Both the position numbers and the translations under genes were made by a program. Below, piece after piece: positions 22,600 through 34,736 of a DNA stretch of 64,000 bases. How positions within the stretch are numbered: position 1 is the first letter of the stretch; every line of letters starts with the position of its first letter. This DNA is from Sabellastarte sp. h YS-2021 (taxonomy: Eukaryota; Annelida; Polychaeta; Sabellida; Sabellidae), in NCBI GenBank assembly GCA_964017235.1, contig OZ024931.1, positions 98,350,221 to 98,414,220 of the forward strand. Reading direction: 5' to 3'. The notes under the pieces were generated by a model. That model was given only the letters and a program-made list of their open reading frames with translations. It was not told the DNA's origin and did not search any database.

Positions 22600-23975
22600 C
22601 CTTAAACTGACTGTAAGTCAATGCAAATGTTAAGAGTTTAAGGTCATGTTTACCATGTAGAGTCTGTTCTAGGTTACTTATAGCCAAAATTTCAATGTGC
22701 TTAAAATCTATTGCACATAATTTAAGATATTATCCAAAATGTAAAAGAAAAGTAATTATAATTGCGCCATTACTGAGAGTTAAAGGTCACCTCAATGTAG
22801 TCTTAGGGCATTTTGGTAACATCAGTTACATGTAACTGCAAAATATATATCAAACATGTCATGCCATTTCCGTATACTTGGTGGAATCACAGAAAAAGTT
22901 GAGCTCAGTAACATTCTTTTACACATGGGAGTTTAAGGTCACCTTAAAATAGGACACACCATCAGGAGTAGATACATCAACATATCAAATTGAAATCAAA
23001 ACTGTCATGCAGATTTGAAATACTCTCCAATAATTGAAAAATCTAAATTTAATATAGTTATGTTATCACTAGTTTAGGGTCACCTGAAAATAGGCCACAC
23101 CTTGAAGACCAGTTACACTCACATACCAAATTTGATTTGAATCTGTGAAGCCATCTTTAAGCTATTGCCCACAAATCACAAAAGCAAAATTCAATATAAA
23201 TGTGTTATAAATGGGAGTTAAGGTCATCTTAAAATAGGGCACATATCGATGACCAGCAACACCCACATACCAAATTTGAATTTCATCCCACAAGCAATTA
23301 TGACATATTTTCCAGAAACAAAGTGTGATGACGATGCTGGTCCTATAGGTGATTCATCAGAGCTGAGTGACACCAAACTGTCACAACAATAAACTTATAA
23401 GTTTCTAAAATATCAGCAATTTATTGTAACCTTACAAAAGAGACCTTTTTCTTTTTGTCTAAATATATCTCAACAAATACCTTTCAAACACCAAAACAAA
23501 TGTCCCAACCTTAAAGTCAATGTTAGTTTAAGATAAAACGTTTAAGGTAATCTTTTCCTGAAGGTTCTGTTCAAGGTTTGTTACATCCACAACTGAAACA
23601 TACATAGAATTGCACAGTATTTGAAATACTACTCAAAAATTGTCAAACGTGAATATAATTCTGTTATTACTGGGAGCTTAAGGTCACCAAATTGTATGAC
23701 ACTTATCTATAGCCAGTTACATATACATGCAAAATTTGAATGAAATTTCTCAAGTCATTTTCAGTGTACTCTATGGAAAAATGTAAACTCAACCAATAAC
23801 TTTAAATACGTGGGAGTTTAAGATCACCTTAAAATTGGGCACACCTTGAAAACCAGTTACAACCACATGCGAAATTTGAATTGATTCCATCAAGTAATTT
23901 TTAAGATATTGTCCGGAATACAAAGTGTGACGACGACAGATGCCAACGCCACAAAATTGGATGACGAAGCAATCC
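22600..23975. repeat. Diverged tandem repeats of about 140-150 bp
   Basis: Units marked by a TTAAGGTCAcctta-like box occur at about 22782, 22932, 23081 and 23219, then again near 23542, 23669 and 23819. Each is followed by a gggcacacct-, accagttacac-, accaaatttgaa- order. The spacing (128-150 bp) and the AGGTCA box resemble the array at 19.4 kb but the sequence is a different family. The end near 23920 has aaagtgtgacgacgac, as does 23315-23330. No gene. Confidence 0.6.
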
Positions 23976-24600
23976 CTATATGCCACGCAGCATAAATGCT
24001 GGTGACACTAAAATGTTACTACTTTGAGAGATGTTTCACACAAGTTTACACATATCTGAATGACAAACATGAAATGCATTACTCACCAAATGTCTGACTG
24101 CACTATCTTTAGCAGCAATTGCAGTCCTTTTAGTCTGTGGTTGCCTGTTTGCTTACATGCAACATACACCAGCCTGTGCCACATCTTTTTCACATTTAAT
24201 TCCCTTTAAACAAAATAAAACGCATTTAACTCCAATTTCCAAACATGACAAATAGTCCAGTGGATTTGTGAGAAAGTATGTTTTGTTGCTATTATGAATT
24301 TTTTTGTTGATTCATCATCTCTGAGCTGTCCTAATAAAAAATCAGCTGGGTGCCAGCTTAGCATCCTTGAGCAATTTTTTTAAAAGCCAAAAACAAAATG
24401 GATGCCGTAAATAACAGAAAATTCTATTTTGACACATACCTTCACTTCTAATATACTTTGAGACACAATCTTGGTGTCTAAGCCTAGGTTTCTGGGATCA
24501 AGAAATCTATTTATTATGTTATAAAAGGTTTAAATACAACAGAAATATCATATTCTTACATTCACTCACCAAATTTTGACACAAGTGTTAACTATACAAT
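23976..24600. other. Gene-free AT-rich stretch
   Basis: I see no ORF of interest, no RNA gene and no clear repeat structure here. Confidence 0.4.
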
Positions 24601-25030
24601 GTTATAGCTGACTCAAAAGTACATAAAGAATATATAAAACAAAATACTCCAAATGCAACAGTTTTGACGATACAAGCAATTTACTCAACAGTGATAATCT
24701 CAAAGTAGCTATTACTCGGCTATGCAATGAGCTACAGGTCTGCAATTTTACTATGTTATAGCTGACCTAAAAGTAGCTGAATAACATATTTATACAAAAT
24801 TCTCTAAATGCAATAGTTTTTTAATTACAAGTGATTTTAGTTATTATGAAAGGTACTGAAATTCAGAAAGTAGCTATTACTCACTTAGCTATTGGAATAG
24901 ACACCCAAGTTACTTGCTATGTTGTAGGTATGGAAAAAGTAGCTGAATAACATAGTTTAACAAAATGCTCTAAATGCAATACTTTTCATGTTATAGGTGA
25001 TTTTGTCCATGATTTCATGAATTTTAATGC
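24600..25030. repeat. Three diverged units of about 155-165 bp
   Basis: The series gttatagctgac(t/c)(c/t)aaaagta, ctctaaatgcaatag, acaagtgatttta, agtagctattactc recurs with the aaatgcaa box near 24650, 24806 and 24971. The same agtagctattactc motif occurs at 35990-36180, so the family is dispersed. No coding capacity. Confidence 0.5.
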
Positions 25031-25561
25031 ATTAAAATTATTCCAAAAATTCATAAAAAAATAATTTAAAAAGATCCATAGTACATATATGCAAGAAATG
25101 AGAGAAATCCCTGCAATAGTCACTGAGACAATTGTCATCAAGTGTTGAAATTTTCACACTTTTGATGGGGGTACCTCTCTTCTAATGTATCTAGCAAACA
25201 GTCGAACAGACAGTTTTGCATGCCTTGAACAATTTTTCATTCTCGATTGATTAGATATCTTTTTAAAAAACTTGTCCCTAGGCCTTGTAGTTTTTGGAGG
25301 AGAAGTTGTTCAAGAGTATGCCGCAGAGTGATGCCATAATATCAGCTGACTGAGAAGTCTGCTGAAATAAAAATTAAGAAAGATCCAGGCCTGATACTCA
25401 CATAAGGGAATGTACTTCTGGCCCAGTAACTATATGCAAGATCAGACAAAAATCCCTTCAATAGGCAATTTAGAAAATTGTGATAAAGTGTTGAAATTTT
25501 CACTTTGGGTAGGGGTACCTCTCTTCTAACAGCTCTGGGGAACAGATGAACAGATAGATCT
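25031..25561. other. Gene-free stretch with an inexact duplication
   Basis: ttgtcatcaagtgttgaaattttcac at about 25132 and ttgtgataaagtgttgaaattttcac near 25476 are diverged copies of one segment, each followed by gggtacctctcttctaa. No gene is recognised. Confidence 0.45.
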
Positions 25562-27515
25562 GCATGGATTTTACATTTTATTGCGCTACAATAGGTTACC
25601 ATGTGGGACTGAATGGTGTTCTCAGAAGGCCGCAGGCATTACGGCCAACGTCTAACAAAAATAGATATTTATAGTTGGCCGTAGCCTCAGGTTGTCCTCT
25701 CGTGGTACACTAACGAGATCTCTTCCTACTTTCTCGTTGGCCACGTGTTTTGGTAGCGTCTGTCTACTTACACAGATATTTTCATCTATTTCTCAGCACA
25801 TACGTATTGTTGGATGTTAATTTTTATACATTTCATTTAATATATAACATAGATTATTCTGTAAAAGTTCCATTTTGACAGGATAAGTATTTTTTCTTAT
25901 TTTGGTGTTTTTGAGTTTTCCTCGGTACAGGTTTTTGTCATCTAACATTTTATTGCATTTCAAGATGTCTTCCCACCAAACAAATAAAGATAAGCTGAGA
26001 TCTGTCAAGTGTGAACACTTTTGCTTTGCGTTTGATTCTCACAATTACTGCCCTACCTGTAGGGAATCTGGCAAGGGTTATGACCCCTGTGTCACATTTT
26101 AGAATCCCCCTGTGAAATCTGTGCTTCTTTCACTGAAGAGCAACTAATTAAAATTACTCACAGAAAATGCTGTCAAAAGGCAAAAGAAAGACACTACTAG
26201 TTCTAAAGATGATGAACTCGATCTCCTAGGGGACGAGGACATTGAATCTTTTACAAAATCTCAGGAAGACCTTGAGAGTGCTGCAGACAATTTATTTACC
26301 TCTCCTCCACGTCCTCAACCCCTACCCTTCAGTTCATTATCTATTAAAACACCAGCCAAAACTGTCCCACCCACCCCAGGTACTGCCTTGCAGCAGAAGA
26401 TTGAATCAAAATTAGAAAAATCCCTTTGTAGCACACTTAACATCCATTTATAGCATTCAGGCCTATCCAAGGAGCCTTCTAAGAAGGCCTCGGATAGACC
26501 TATAAAGCACTCTTACTCTCATAAAAGGCATGACATTGAACCAAGGTCCACCTCGGATCAATACACAGATGAATCCGATGAACCTCGGATTTCATCTTCT
26601 AAACTTCAAAAATATGCTGACAAGAGTAAACATAAGGTGAGGTCCAGATACAAGTCATCATCTTCAGAGGAAGATCAGTCCTCTGCACCCAGACACAGTT
26701 CTTCAAAGCCCTCTGGGGCCCAGCCCTCTAAGAAGGCCTGGGGGCCAGTCCTCTGGGGTTATCTCTGATCAAGAACAATTTCAACATGATCCAGACCCCC
26801 CTTATTATAGGGAAGTAGCTTTGTCTGACGTTCCCTCTCAGTATGCTGAGGAAGTGGACACCTTCAGGCACATTCTTTCCCTCCCTGATCCCAGGGAGTC
26901 TATGCCTAGGTCATCCACCTCAGTTATGGGTCTGGATGACGAGAAAGGCCGTCAGGAGCTCAGGCCTAGAGGCCCTTCTTCTATGATTCCACTCAGCTCA
27001 GTTATCAGAGATGCTTTTGATAAATTTAGCATGATTTCCAGGCCCCTAATTTACCTGAGGTTAAATACATCAAACCTCCTCCTTCCACTGCTAAGTGGTA
27101 TAAGGTGGGACAGCCCTGTTATCAGGAGAAAATTCAGGAGTTGAATACAAATTTTGCCAAAATCTGTATTACTCGTAAACCCCCTTGGGCACCTATGGGC
27201 AAGATTTCCCTACCAATCCTTAAGGAATTGGAAAGACTTCATCTTCCTGCAATGCCACTCTTGACAAGTGCCAATATAGCCTGAAGTCAACCTTTAAGAA
27301 GGTTAAGTCTCAAATCCAAAAAGGTCCCAATTCTGAGAGAGCAGCCAAACGTGGATATGAACAAGTCTGTGAATACTTAGATCTATGGAATAAGACTGTT
27401 CTTATTCAACACAGAACTCTTACATGCCTCAGGAAATCCCTAGCCCATATACTCCAGAGGGAGCTCTATACTGTGGGTAACACCGGCTTGCTAAGGTGCG
27501 AAGCCGAAATGGAAA
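25562..27515 (+). mobile_element. DIRS-A3, left part (terminus and gag)
   Basis: A plus-strand copy of the same family as DIRS-A1. The terminal repeat (attgcgctacaataggttac, about 25580-25600) is followed by the leader with tgtcctctcgtggtacacta and by gag. At about 27515 it stops in the middle of gag (after TGLLRCEAEM) and sequence of another element begins. The rest of the same copy very probably resumes at about 32230. Confidence 0.8.
25965..27515 (+). pseudogene. DIRS-A3 Gag, decayed
   Basis: The Met at 25965 opens MSSHQTNKDKLRSVKCEHFC, matching the start of DIRS-A1 Gag, with the same Cys-rich segment (CFAFDSHNYCPTC). An early stop at 26100-26102, further frameshifts and the 26440-26480 deletion follow. 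At 26821-27144 the frame has VDTFRHILSLPDPRESMPRS, a box nearly identical to DIRS-A1. The end at about 27505 is cut by DIRS-B sequence. It adds no function beyond the comparison with DIRS-A1. Confidence 0.78.
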
Positions 27516-27538
27516 ATTTAATAAGTAAATAAAATTTT

Positions 27539-27885
27539 TATAAGTTAATACCTTACCTAGTGGACAGATGCAATTGTCCGGCGCCCCGCCAAACGTTAGA
27601 AAAAAAAGTCCTGAGCTGGGCTCTGGCCCGGACCGGTAGTGTCCTGTTCATTCACCAGGTGACTGTGTAGCCTACCTGCCAGTATACTGCGCATGCATGA
27701 ACATGCGCACTTCCTCTTTGTGTTGCCTACCCTAGAATGTCCCCTTTATATGGCATAGAGTAGCGGGAAGGTAGGGTGGGAATACCCCTGTCCACTAGGT
27801 AAGGTATTAACTTATAAAATGTACTTATAAAGTTTCCATTTTATTGCGTTAATACATCTTACCTAGTGGACAGATGCAGAATAAC
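27539..27885. repeat. DIRS-B terminal inverted repeats and a third partial copy
   Basis: ataagttaataccttacctagtggacag at 27539-27566 is exactly inverted at 27789-27816, with about 220 bp between. A third partial copy (gcgttaatacatcttacctagtggacagatgc) lies at about 27846-27877 in the orientation of the first. DIRS elements use inverted terminal repeats and an internal complementary region to make circular DNA; this cluster fits such an end. The stretch 27885-28250 has no gene and includes a C-rich tract at 28002-28024. Confidence 0.7.
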
Positions 27886-28256
27886 TACACATTGGATGGA
27901 GGGTAGCCTGAATAAAGGGGGGGTTCCTAAGAACTCTACATACACAAAGGGTGGATCCGGTAATGGCTAGGTTAGCCAACTCATAGGAATAACACCCTTC
28001 CCCACCCACCCCCACCCCCACCCCCTGTTTTCTACATAGGTCTTAGTACTGGCCATAAGACCTAGGGGGAGTGAGAGTTATGAAATAACGAGGAAGAAGA
28101 ACAGGGACCATGAGACTATCTTTCCAATACTCCTGGACCCACTTTGGATCATTGACCAGGAGTATAGCAGGTTTGTTTTTTTGAAAAAAACTATCTACAG
28201 ACTATACTATATGTACAATAAGAGTGCTGTGAGATTGGTTTACTTACTCTCATGGA

Positions 28257-29092
28257 TCAAGCCAAGTTCTTTAGATAGAACTGGGTAAAGGTGTTGTGAG
28301 CTTTCCAGTGACAGGCTGAGAGGATTTGGTCTAGTGAAACCCCTCCCTGAAAAGCCTGAGAAGCTGCAAAGGCCCTAACATCCAGGAAGAGATAGTGGTA
28401 GGGACGATGTCCGTTTGAAAACCCTTCCTGAAGGACACAAACACCAAATCTTTTTCTTTCCTGAGGTCCTTGGTCCTGTCCAGATAATACCATAAGGGCT
28501 TACTGGGTAAAGTGACTTGTCTTCTGATAGGGACTTGTCCAGAGTAGGGGCCAAAGTCGGGATGACCACCGGAGCCACAGAGGCCGGGCCGTCCCTGGCT
28601 AACTGATTTTTGGAAAGAAAACTGGGTGAAGGATAAAGTGAAACCTGACTCCAGTTTTCTTGGTGCCTGATATTTTTTGTATAGCCAGGTATGGATTTCG
28701 CTTCTTCTTTTGCCTGAGCCCAGGGGTAGAAGAAAAACTGTTTTAAAAGTCAAATGTTTGAGAGAGGCCTTTTGCAAGGGTTCAAAAGGAGCCTTCGTGA
28801 GCTGGTGGAGTACCAGCGAGAGGTTCCAAGAGGGCACACCCCGTCTTCCTTTAGGCTTATCTCTACTATCAAGAAGACGAGTTAGGTTTTCATCCTTGCT
28901 AATGTTCAACTTATCATTGCCCACCATGTCTGCAATGGCCGTCCTATAGCCTTCAATTGTACTGGGTTGCAGATTCCTCTCTTTGAAAAGATGCAGGGGA
29001 AAATCCGCAATTTGGTTCACAGAGGGCGACCTGAAGTCCACCTCGTGTGACTCACACCATTTAACAAAAATGGCCCACTTTGACTTGCACAC
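28257..29092 (-). pseudogene. DIRS-B tyrosine recombinase, nearly complete
   Basis: 29092-28331 opens with KSKWAIFVKWCESHEVDF and has the core-binding domain (NLQPSTIEGYRTAIADMVG). It continues to LTFKTVFLLPLGSGKRRSEIHTW with the first catalytic Arg. Internal frameshifts lie near 28640 and 28480. The last frame (28493-28257) ends DVRAFAASQAFQGG (the H-x-x-R region, with the His side altered), ACHWKAHNTFTQFYLKNL (His/Trp and the catalytic Tyr). The box order is that of DIRS1 recombinases. All boxes are present but not in one frame, so the gene is dead. Confidence 0.85.
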
Positions 29093-30127
29093 GGCCCTTG
29101 TTTCTGGATGGCAGAGATTCTAGGAGCCAAGCATGCAGATTCAGATTGCTGAGGTTCCTGTGAACTAGTCCGTTGAACGGTTGAGTCACCAGGTCTTTTA
29201 CCAGTGGGAGACTGAAAGGAATCTGAACCAACAAATTCACCAGGTCCCCAAACCAGGGCATGTTTGGCCACCCTGGGGCAATGAGAATCATCCTGCGACA
29301 GCCCTGATCCATCATTTTGGAGATCACCTGGGGAATCAGGGAGACTGACGGAAAGGTGTACACGTCCAAATTCTCCCATGGTAGACTGAGGGCGTCTACT
29401 TCCCAGGCTGCTGGATCCAGCACCAGTGATACAAACTGAGGCAGCTTGTGATTGAACCGGGTTGCAAACAAGTCTACTTGTGGTCGGACCCATCTGGAAC
29501 ACAAAAGATTGAACACCTGATAGGGACCACTCTGTTTGAATCATTGTGTCTGGAAAGCTTGTCCACTATCACATTCAAGCAACCTGGAATGTGTCTTGCC
29601 CTCAGGATTATTCCCCTGGGATGGCACCAGGACAGAAGCCTCCATAGGAGGGCACAGAGAGAGCCTGACTTCATACCGCCCTGTTTATGTAAGAAACCAC
29701 CATTGTGTTGTCTGTGGCAACAACAACAATCTGGTCCCTGCACAGATGCTCGAAACTCTTTAGGGCCAGAAGGACTGCCTTTAGCTTTTGTATGGCTGAC
29801 CAAACGTCTTTTGCAGTGGAATCCTCTAAGTGTGCACCCCAGCCTTCGTTTGAGGCGTCTGTAAACAGCTGAAGAGTGTGTTGAAGAGGGTGCAAAGGTT
29901 GGCCCCTTAGTACATTGTTCTTGTCCAACCACCAATCTAGGTGTGGATGGAGTGACTGAGGAATTGGTATGATCTTTTCTAGAGCCTCGGGGATGTGGCA
30001 GTGATGCTTCAAGTGCCACTGAATGGGCCTCATGTGAAGACGTCCCGACCAGACTTGTTTTTTCTGTGGCTGCAAGCAGTCCTATTAAAGACATGAACTG
30101 TCCCCTTTGGTTCTTGATGAAGTACAA
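29061..30127 (-). pseudogene. DIRS-B RNase H and C-terminal extension
   Basis: 30075-29671 holds HTLQLFTDASNEGWGAHLE (catalytic Asp), LKAVLLALKSFEHLC (shortened Glu box) and VVVATDNTMVVSYIN (Asp). 29516-29061 continues with QVDLFATRFNHKLPQF and MILIAPGWPNMPWFGDLV, the conserved C-terminal extension, and overlaps the YR start. The last RNase H box (RHIPGCLNVIVDKLSR) is in the frame 30127-29474, so at least two frameshifts exist. Confidence 0.83.
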
Positions 30128-30223
30128 CTTCTCTTGAAGAGCTATCCACCGGACCTGAGTGGGTAGATCCCGACCGGATAACAGGTCGAACTGGTAGCCT
30201 ATGAAACTGAAGACCTGCTGGGT

Positions 30224-31275
30224 CTAGAGCTCCGATTTCTTCATGTTGACTACCCACCCTAACTGCTGGCACAGGGCCAAGAGGGTCTGGGTATGTTGTA
30301 GACAGGTTTCCAGGCACGGGGCTCTCAGTAACCAGTCGTCTAGGTACTGGTGGATCCGAATACCCTTGCCTTGTGCCATTAGCTTCACTTCTTGATCACC
30401 TTTGTGAACTTGAGGGGAGCCGTGGCCAAACCAAAAGGGAGAGCTGTGAACTGAAAGGCTTGATTGTTCAGGAAAAATCTGAGATATTTTCTGGACCTCT
30501 GGGAGATTGGGATATGGAAATACACATCTCTGAAATCCAGAGAGGTCACCCATTCTCCTTTCTGTAAGGACAACCAGATTGTCTCCGGAGTTTCCATCTT
30601 GAAAGAACTGGTCCTCAAGTGTAGATTTAGCTGACTTAGATCCAAGATTGGCCTCCATTTTTTGTTTGGTTTGGGAACTAGGAAGAGTCGGTTGTAAAAG
30701 ACCAGAGACGACTTGACAACCACTTTTTCTACTACCAACTTTTCTGTGAGACTGACCAAGGCTTCTTTTAGAAACCGGCTTTTGGTGGTATTCGCGTAAC
30801 CACTTTGAACCAAGGGAAACCTTGTCAAAAGGGGCCTCTGTTTGAAGGGAAGAGTGTAACTGTCCCTCAGAACTGAGACCACCCGAGGATTTGCACCCAT
30901 TTCTTGCCAGATATGCCAAAACTGTTGAAGTCTTCCCCCTACATTCTGTCCGGTGACTGCATTGGGGATATTGGGAGCAAATGGGACAGAAAGACATGGA
31001 CTTACACAAGAAACACCTTTGACATGCTTTATTTTGATCAGACATTGACCGGGACTTACTCCTTTCTCCTTTGGAGAAATGAGGATTGGAACCCCGTCCC
31101 CTTCCACGTCCCCTGGAATGACTCCTACTGAACTGTCTCCAAGGCTGTTGCTCCTGTTGGGAGGTCTGTTCAGATGAGGCAGGTTTCCTATCCTTACAGT
31201 TGTAAGGTCTATACCTGTGTGAGCCTTTCCAGCTAGTGTGCTGAGAAGCACCCAGTCCGGGTTCCTGAGTAACAC
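30224..31275 (-). pseudogene. DIRS-B reverse transcriptase
   Basis: In 31275-30385 the RT starts after GRLQQFWHIWQEMGANPRVV and has FYNRLFLVPKPNKKWRPILD, motif A WVTSLDFRDVYFHIPIS and motif B FTALPFGLATAPLKFT. A frameshift near 30400 leads to GIRIHQYLDDWLLRAP, motif C with the Asp pair, and the thumb. Apart from this shift the palm is complete, making it the best preserved DIRS RT in the window. It would form a Pol with the RNase H downstream. Confidence 0.87.
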
Positions 31276-32206
31276 TGCTGGCTTTATGTTTCTGTATATC
31301 TTGTTCTGCGGTCATAATGGCAGCATCCGGGAACAGCCTGTAACCAAACATGGGAGCATTACGCAATAGGTTCATGGTATCTTGTTTAACTCCCGGCTTA
31401 ACAAATTCCAGATAAGAGTCCCTTTGAAGTAAGATCAGGTTTGACATGTGCACAAATAAGCTGTTCGCCAAATGCTAAAGAGACGTGCCCATGGCCACAG
31501 ATACGCGTTGATGGAAAGCCATAAGGTCACACGGGTCATTCAAAGCATTGGTAACGTCCTTGGGTGCCTTGCCCTTGTTAAGGCAGGAACACAAAAGGGC
31601 AATATTTTGTGACATCTTGTCTTGCAGCTCCGTTGAACATCTACTAAAACCCGCTGCATGATTAATAATGTAACTGTCTTCTCAGGCAGCCCTTTCCCAG
31701 CGACGAAGGGATTCCTGGGAGATTGGTCTGGAGGGTGGACCTCTTGAAGGGTATGCTGAAGCTCTAGTGACCCTGGGAACCTGAGAGTTTACCTTGGCTT
31801 CAGTGTTTCGCCAATTAAAGACCGAGTGACCTGGATGGTGAGGGCCATCAGGTTTCAACAAATGCATTTTGTACCACTTCTCTTGTGACTTCAGCACCTT
31901 GATAAACTGGTCCGGTTTAAGACCTGCTGAATCTTGCGATCTTGAGGGGTAGCCCTCCACCACAGTAAGATTTAATCTCTCCAATTTCTGGCATAGCCAG
32001 TCATCTGGAGGCATGGCCACAGATATCCTTGTAGGTTTCCTGGGATTTTTGCCCTTCCAGGGATTATTGGACTTGTCTGGCTCCGAATAATCAGTTTCAA
32101 AGGCAAGAATATGATGCCAGCCCATATAAGATCTAATAAAATGGACTGTTTCCCTATAAGACATATCCTCAGTCTGCTCCGGTAGAATCTGATAAATGTC
32201 CATCAT
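31276..32206 (-). pseudogene. DIRS-B Gag remnants
   Basis: 32206-31682 (174 aa, MMDIYQILPEQTEDMSYRET) and the start of 31471-30224 (LILLQRDSYLEFVKPGV, then an Arg/Gly-rich SRGRGRGRGSNPHFSKGERS stretch) lie upstream of the RT, in the place of Gag. The Arg/Gly tail parallels the DIRS-A Gag tail. The N-terminal Cys-rich segment is missing, and the middle (31680-31480) is out of frame. Function is inferred from position and composition. Confidence 0.6.
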
Positions 32207-32267
32207 CTGAACCGGAAAATGAGGTTGGAGAAAGGGTAGAAAATGTAAAATCTCTCGGGTTTTACAG

Positions 32268-33918
32268 TTGCCTGTTTCCAGTCCCCAAGCCTCACCAAAG
32301 ATGGAGGCCAGTCATAGACTTAAGCAGGCTCAACACTTTTCTACACATATAAAAGTTCAAAATGGAAACTCCCTGATTCCAGGGGAATGGGTATCGTCGA
32401 TAGATCTATCAGACGCTTGCCTTCACATCCCCATCCACCCAAACTCAAGGAAATACCTAAGGTTTGGCAACAAGTTGCAGGTGTTCCAGTTCACCTCCCT
32501 TCCTTTCAGACTAGCCACAGCCCCCAAGTTCTTTACAATGGTTGTAAAGGAAGTCAAGCTAATGGCCTTCTCAAAAGGACTCAGAATTCACCAATACCTG
32601 GACGACTCGATGATTAGGTCTCAGTCTCAGGAGGAAGCCCTGGTAAACACTCAGGCAGTGGTAGATCTAACCCAGTCCTTGGGGTGGATAATAAATCAGG
32701 AAAAGTCAGAACTAAAACCTCCTCAGGTGTTTTTCGTTTATGGGTTACGAATACCATCTAGATTCAGCCCTTGTAAAACTCACCGAAGAGAGATGGTTCA
32801 AACTTCAGGATTTGATCCTACGACTCAAGTCAAAACATGTTTTGACTGCAAGATGTTTGATGTCGCTAATTGGGTTGCTTGCCTCACTGGAGAAAATGGT
32901 CCCAGAGGGACGCTTTCACATGAGGCCCTTTCAGTTTCATCTCAAGGAGCACTGGAGACATCCTCAGTCGCTGGACAGTCTCCTTCCTTGGACTGAAACC
33001 ATTACTGCACACCTAGACTGGTGGCAGAACCCCACAAACGTGATGAGAGGTGCAGACCTTCATCCCACAGCATCCAACTCTTTACAGACACCTCAAATGA
33101 AGGTTGGGGCACTCACTTAGATCAAAGTTCTACAAAGGGTCTGTGGTCAGACGGGGAAAAAAGGCTACACATAAATGTTCTTGAGTTGAAAGCGGTCTCC
33201 CTGGACCTTTGAAGCTTCAAGGACCAGTGTCAGAACCAAACAGTGCTAGCTGCATGGGACAACTCAACAGTGGTAGCCTACATAAACAAACAAGGAGGAA
33301 ATCACTCAGCAGAGATGTGCGCTCTCCTGTGGAAGATCATGACATGGTGCCATCACTATCAGATAACATTAAAAGCCAGACACATTCCAGGGTGCCTGAA
33401 TGTGATGGCTGACCTTCTGTCCAGGTCGAACCAAGTGCAGTCAACAGAATGGTCACTGCATCTGCAAGTGTTCAAACAGATCTGTCAAAAGTGGTTCACT
33501 CCTCATGGAGATATATTTGCCACTAATCTGAACCACAAACTGCCACTGTACGTATCTCCAGTCCCAGACCCAAATGCTTGACATAGATGCTCTGAACTTA
33601 AACTTGACGGGTCTCACTGCTTATTCTTACCCGGTGACAGCTCTCCTTCACAGGGTGATCCCAAAAATCAGGCAATGCCATTGCCTGATCATCATAATAG
33701 CCCCAGGCTGGCCAGGGATGCCATGGTTTTGGGACCTAGTGCAGCTCTCGACAGAGATCCCACTGCAACTTCCGGTGTCAACGACTCTTCTCAAACAGTC
33801 CCACAATTATGTGTTCCACAGCAATCCACAAGATCCTCCATCTGTGAAACAAGTCGCAGACTTTTTCATGTACCTGTACCAAGATTTAAACAGGCGCCCC
33901 TCGACCATTGATAGTTAA
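32268..33918 (+). pseudogene. DIRS-A3 reverse transcriptase-RNase H
   Basis: 32268-32996 contains the RT palm with motif A EWVSSIDLSDACLHIPIHPN, motif B FTSLPFRLATAPKFFT and motif C IHQYLDDSMIRSQSQ; motif A is missing from DIRS-A1. A frameshift near 32745 moves to the thumb (LKSKHVLTARCLMSLIGLLA). RNase H boxes follow in shifted frames: IQLFTDTSNEGWGTHLDQ, LHINVLELKAVSLDL and RHIPGCLNVMADLLSR. GDIFATNLNHKLP and IIIIAPGWPGMPWF form the C-terminal extension. The core motifs are all legible, but about five frameshifts or stops break the gene. Confidence 0.85.
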
Positions 33919-34736
33919 AAGACGGCCATTGTTGACACTTTGGGCCCAGCAGGCCACCATATTTCACAAAGTTCAGACCTTCACAGGTTACTCTCCAGTT
34001 TTCACAGGGATCGTCCCAAAAGTTCCAGGAATCTTCCAAAAGTGGAACCTTTCTGTTGTTCTCAATGAGCTCACAGAAGCACCCTGGAGCCTATGAAAGA
34101 CAGACCTCAAACATCTTACTCTCAAAACTGTTTTCTTGCTAGCTTTGGTTTCTGGCAAGCGCCACAGCGAAATCCATGCCTGGGTTGCAAACAAAGTATC
34201 TAATCTAGGCCATTGGGAAAAGGTTGTCTTGTTCTCTTCTTCTGACTTTATAGCCAAAAACCAACTAGCAAGAGAAGATTCCCAAAGTGTGTTTCCGGTG
34301 ACTATTCCTGCACTAACTACCATTGTAGATAGACAATTCAAAGAAGACTGGACCTTGTCTCCAATGCGGGGCCTTGAGGTACTATTTGGATCGAACCAAA
34401 GACCTGAGAGGGTCTCGATCCCTCCTTTTCATCTCCTTCAAGAAAGGACACACCTCAGACATCAGACCCGCTACTCTTTCTTCTTGCTTGAAACAAACCA
34501 TTCTACTTTGTTATAAACAAGCAGACCAACAAGCCTTGGACTTGGTCCAAGTTAAAGCACATGACATTAGGGCCTTCGCAGTCTCTAAGGCCTTTTACGG
34601 TGGGGTATCGGTGGACCAAATCATGCAAGCCTGTCACTGGAAAGCTCACAACACATTCACAAATTTTTACCTAAAAGACCTTTCTTGGTCATACAGTGAC
34701 AACAATATGTATCTGAGTCCAGACTGGTATTTCTAA
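33840..34736 (+). pseudogene. DIRS-A3 tyrosine recombinase with all catalytic boxes
   Basis: The start VADFFMYLYQDLNRRPSTI overlaps the end of the RT frame. The Arg box is at about 34130 (LALVSGKRHSEIHAW) and the strand SPVTIPALTT-like region follows. The C-terminal frame at 34374-34736 has VQVKAHDIRAFAVSKAFYGG (H-x-x-R), QACHWKAHNTF (His/Trp) and TNFYLKDL (catalytic Tyr). This is the reference copy for the boxes lost in DIRS-A1. Frameshifts near 34090 and 34370 and a stop at 33917 inactivate it. Confidence 0.85.

Larger units (their letters stand above)
27516..32229 (-). mobile_element. DIRS-B, nested DIRS retrotransposon of a second family
   Basis: A minus-strand element with Gag remnants (32206-31280), RT (31275-30224), RNase H (30127-29061) and YR (29092-28257), plus inverted repeats at 27539-27880. 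Its proteins align by eye with DIRS-A box for box but with many differences, so it is a separate family. It lies inside DIRS-A3. The Gag N-terminus and a matching repeat on the 32.2-kb side are missing, so it is 5'-truncated or the junction was rearranged; about 435 bp of DIRS-A3 is also missing at the site. Confidence 0.82.

Noticed and set aside
33672..33695. Hairpin atcaggcaat-gcc-attgcctgat, at first taken for a small insertion
   Set aside because: Other DIRS-A copies carry related sequence at the same place (20350, 53690) and it is in frame in the RNase H C-terminal extension (RQCHCLIII), so it is coding sequence.
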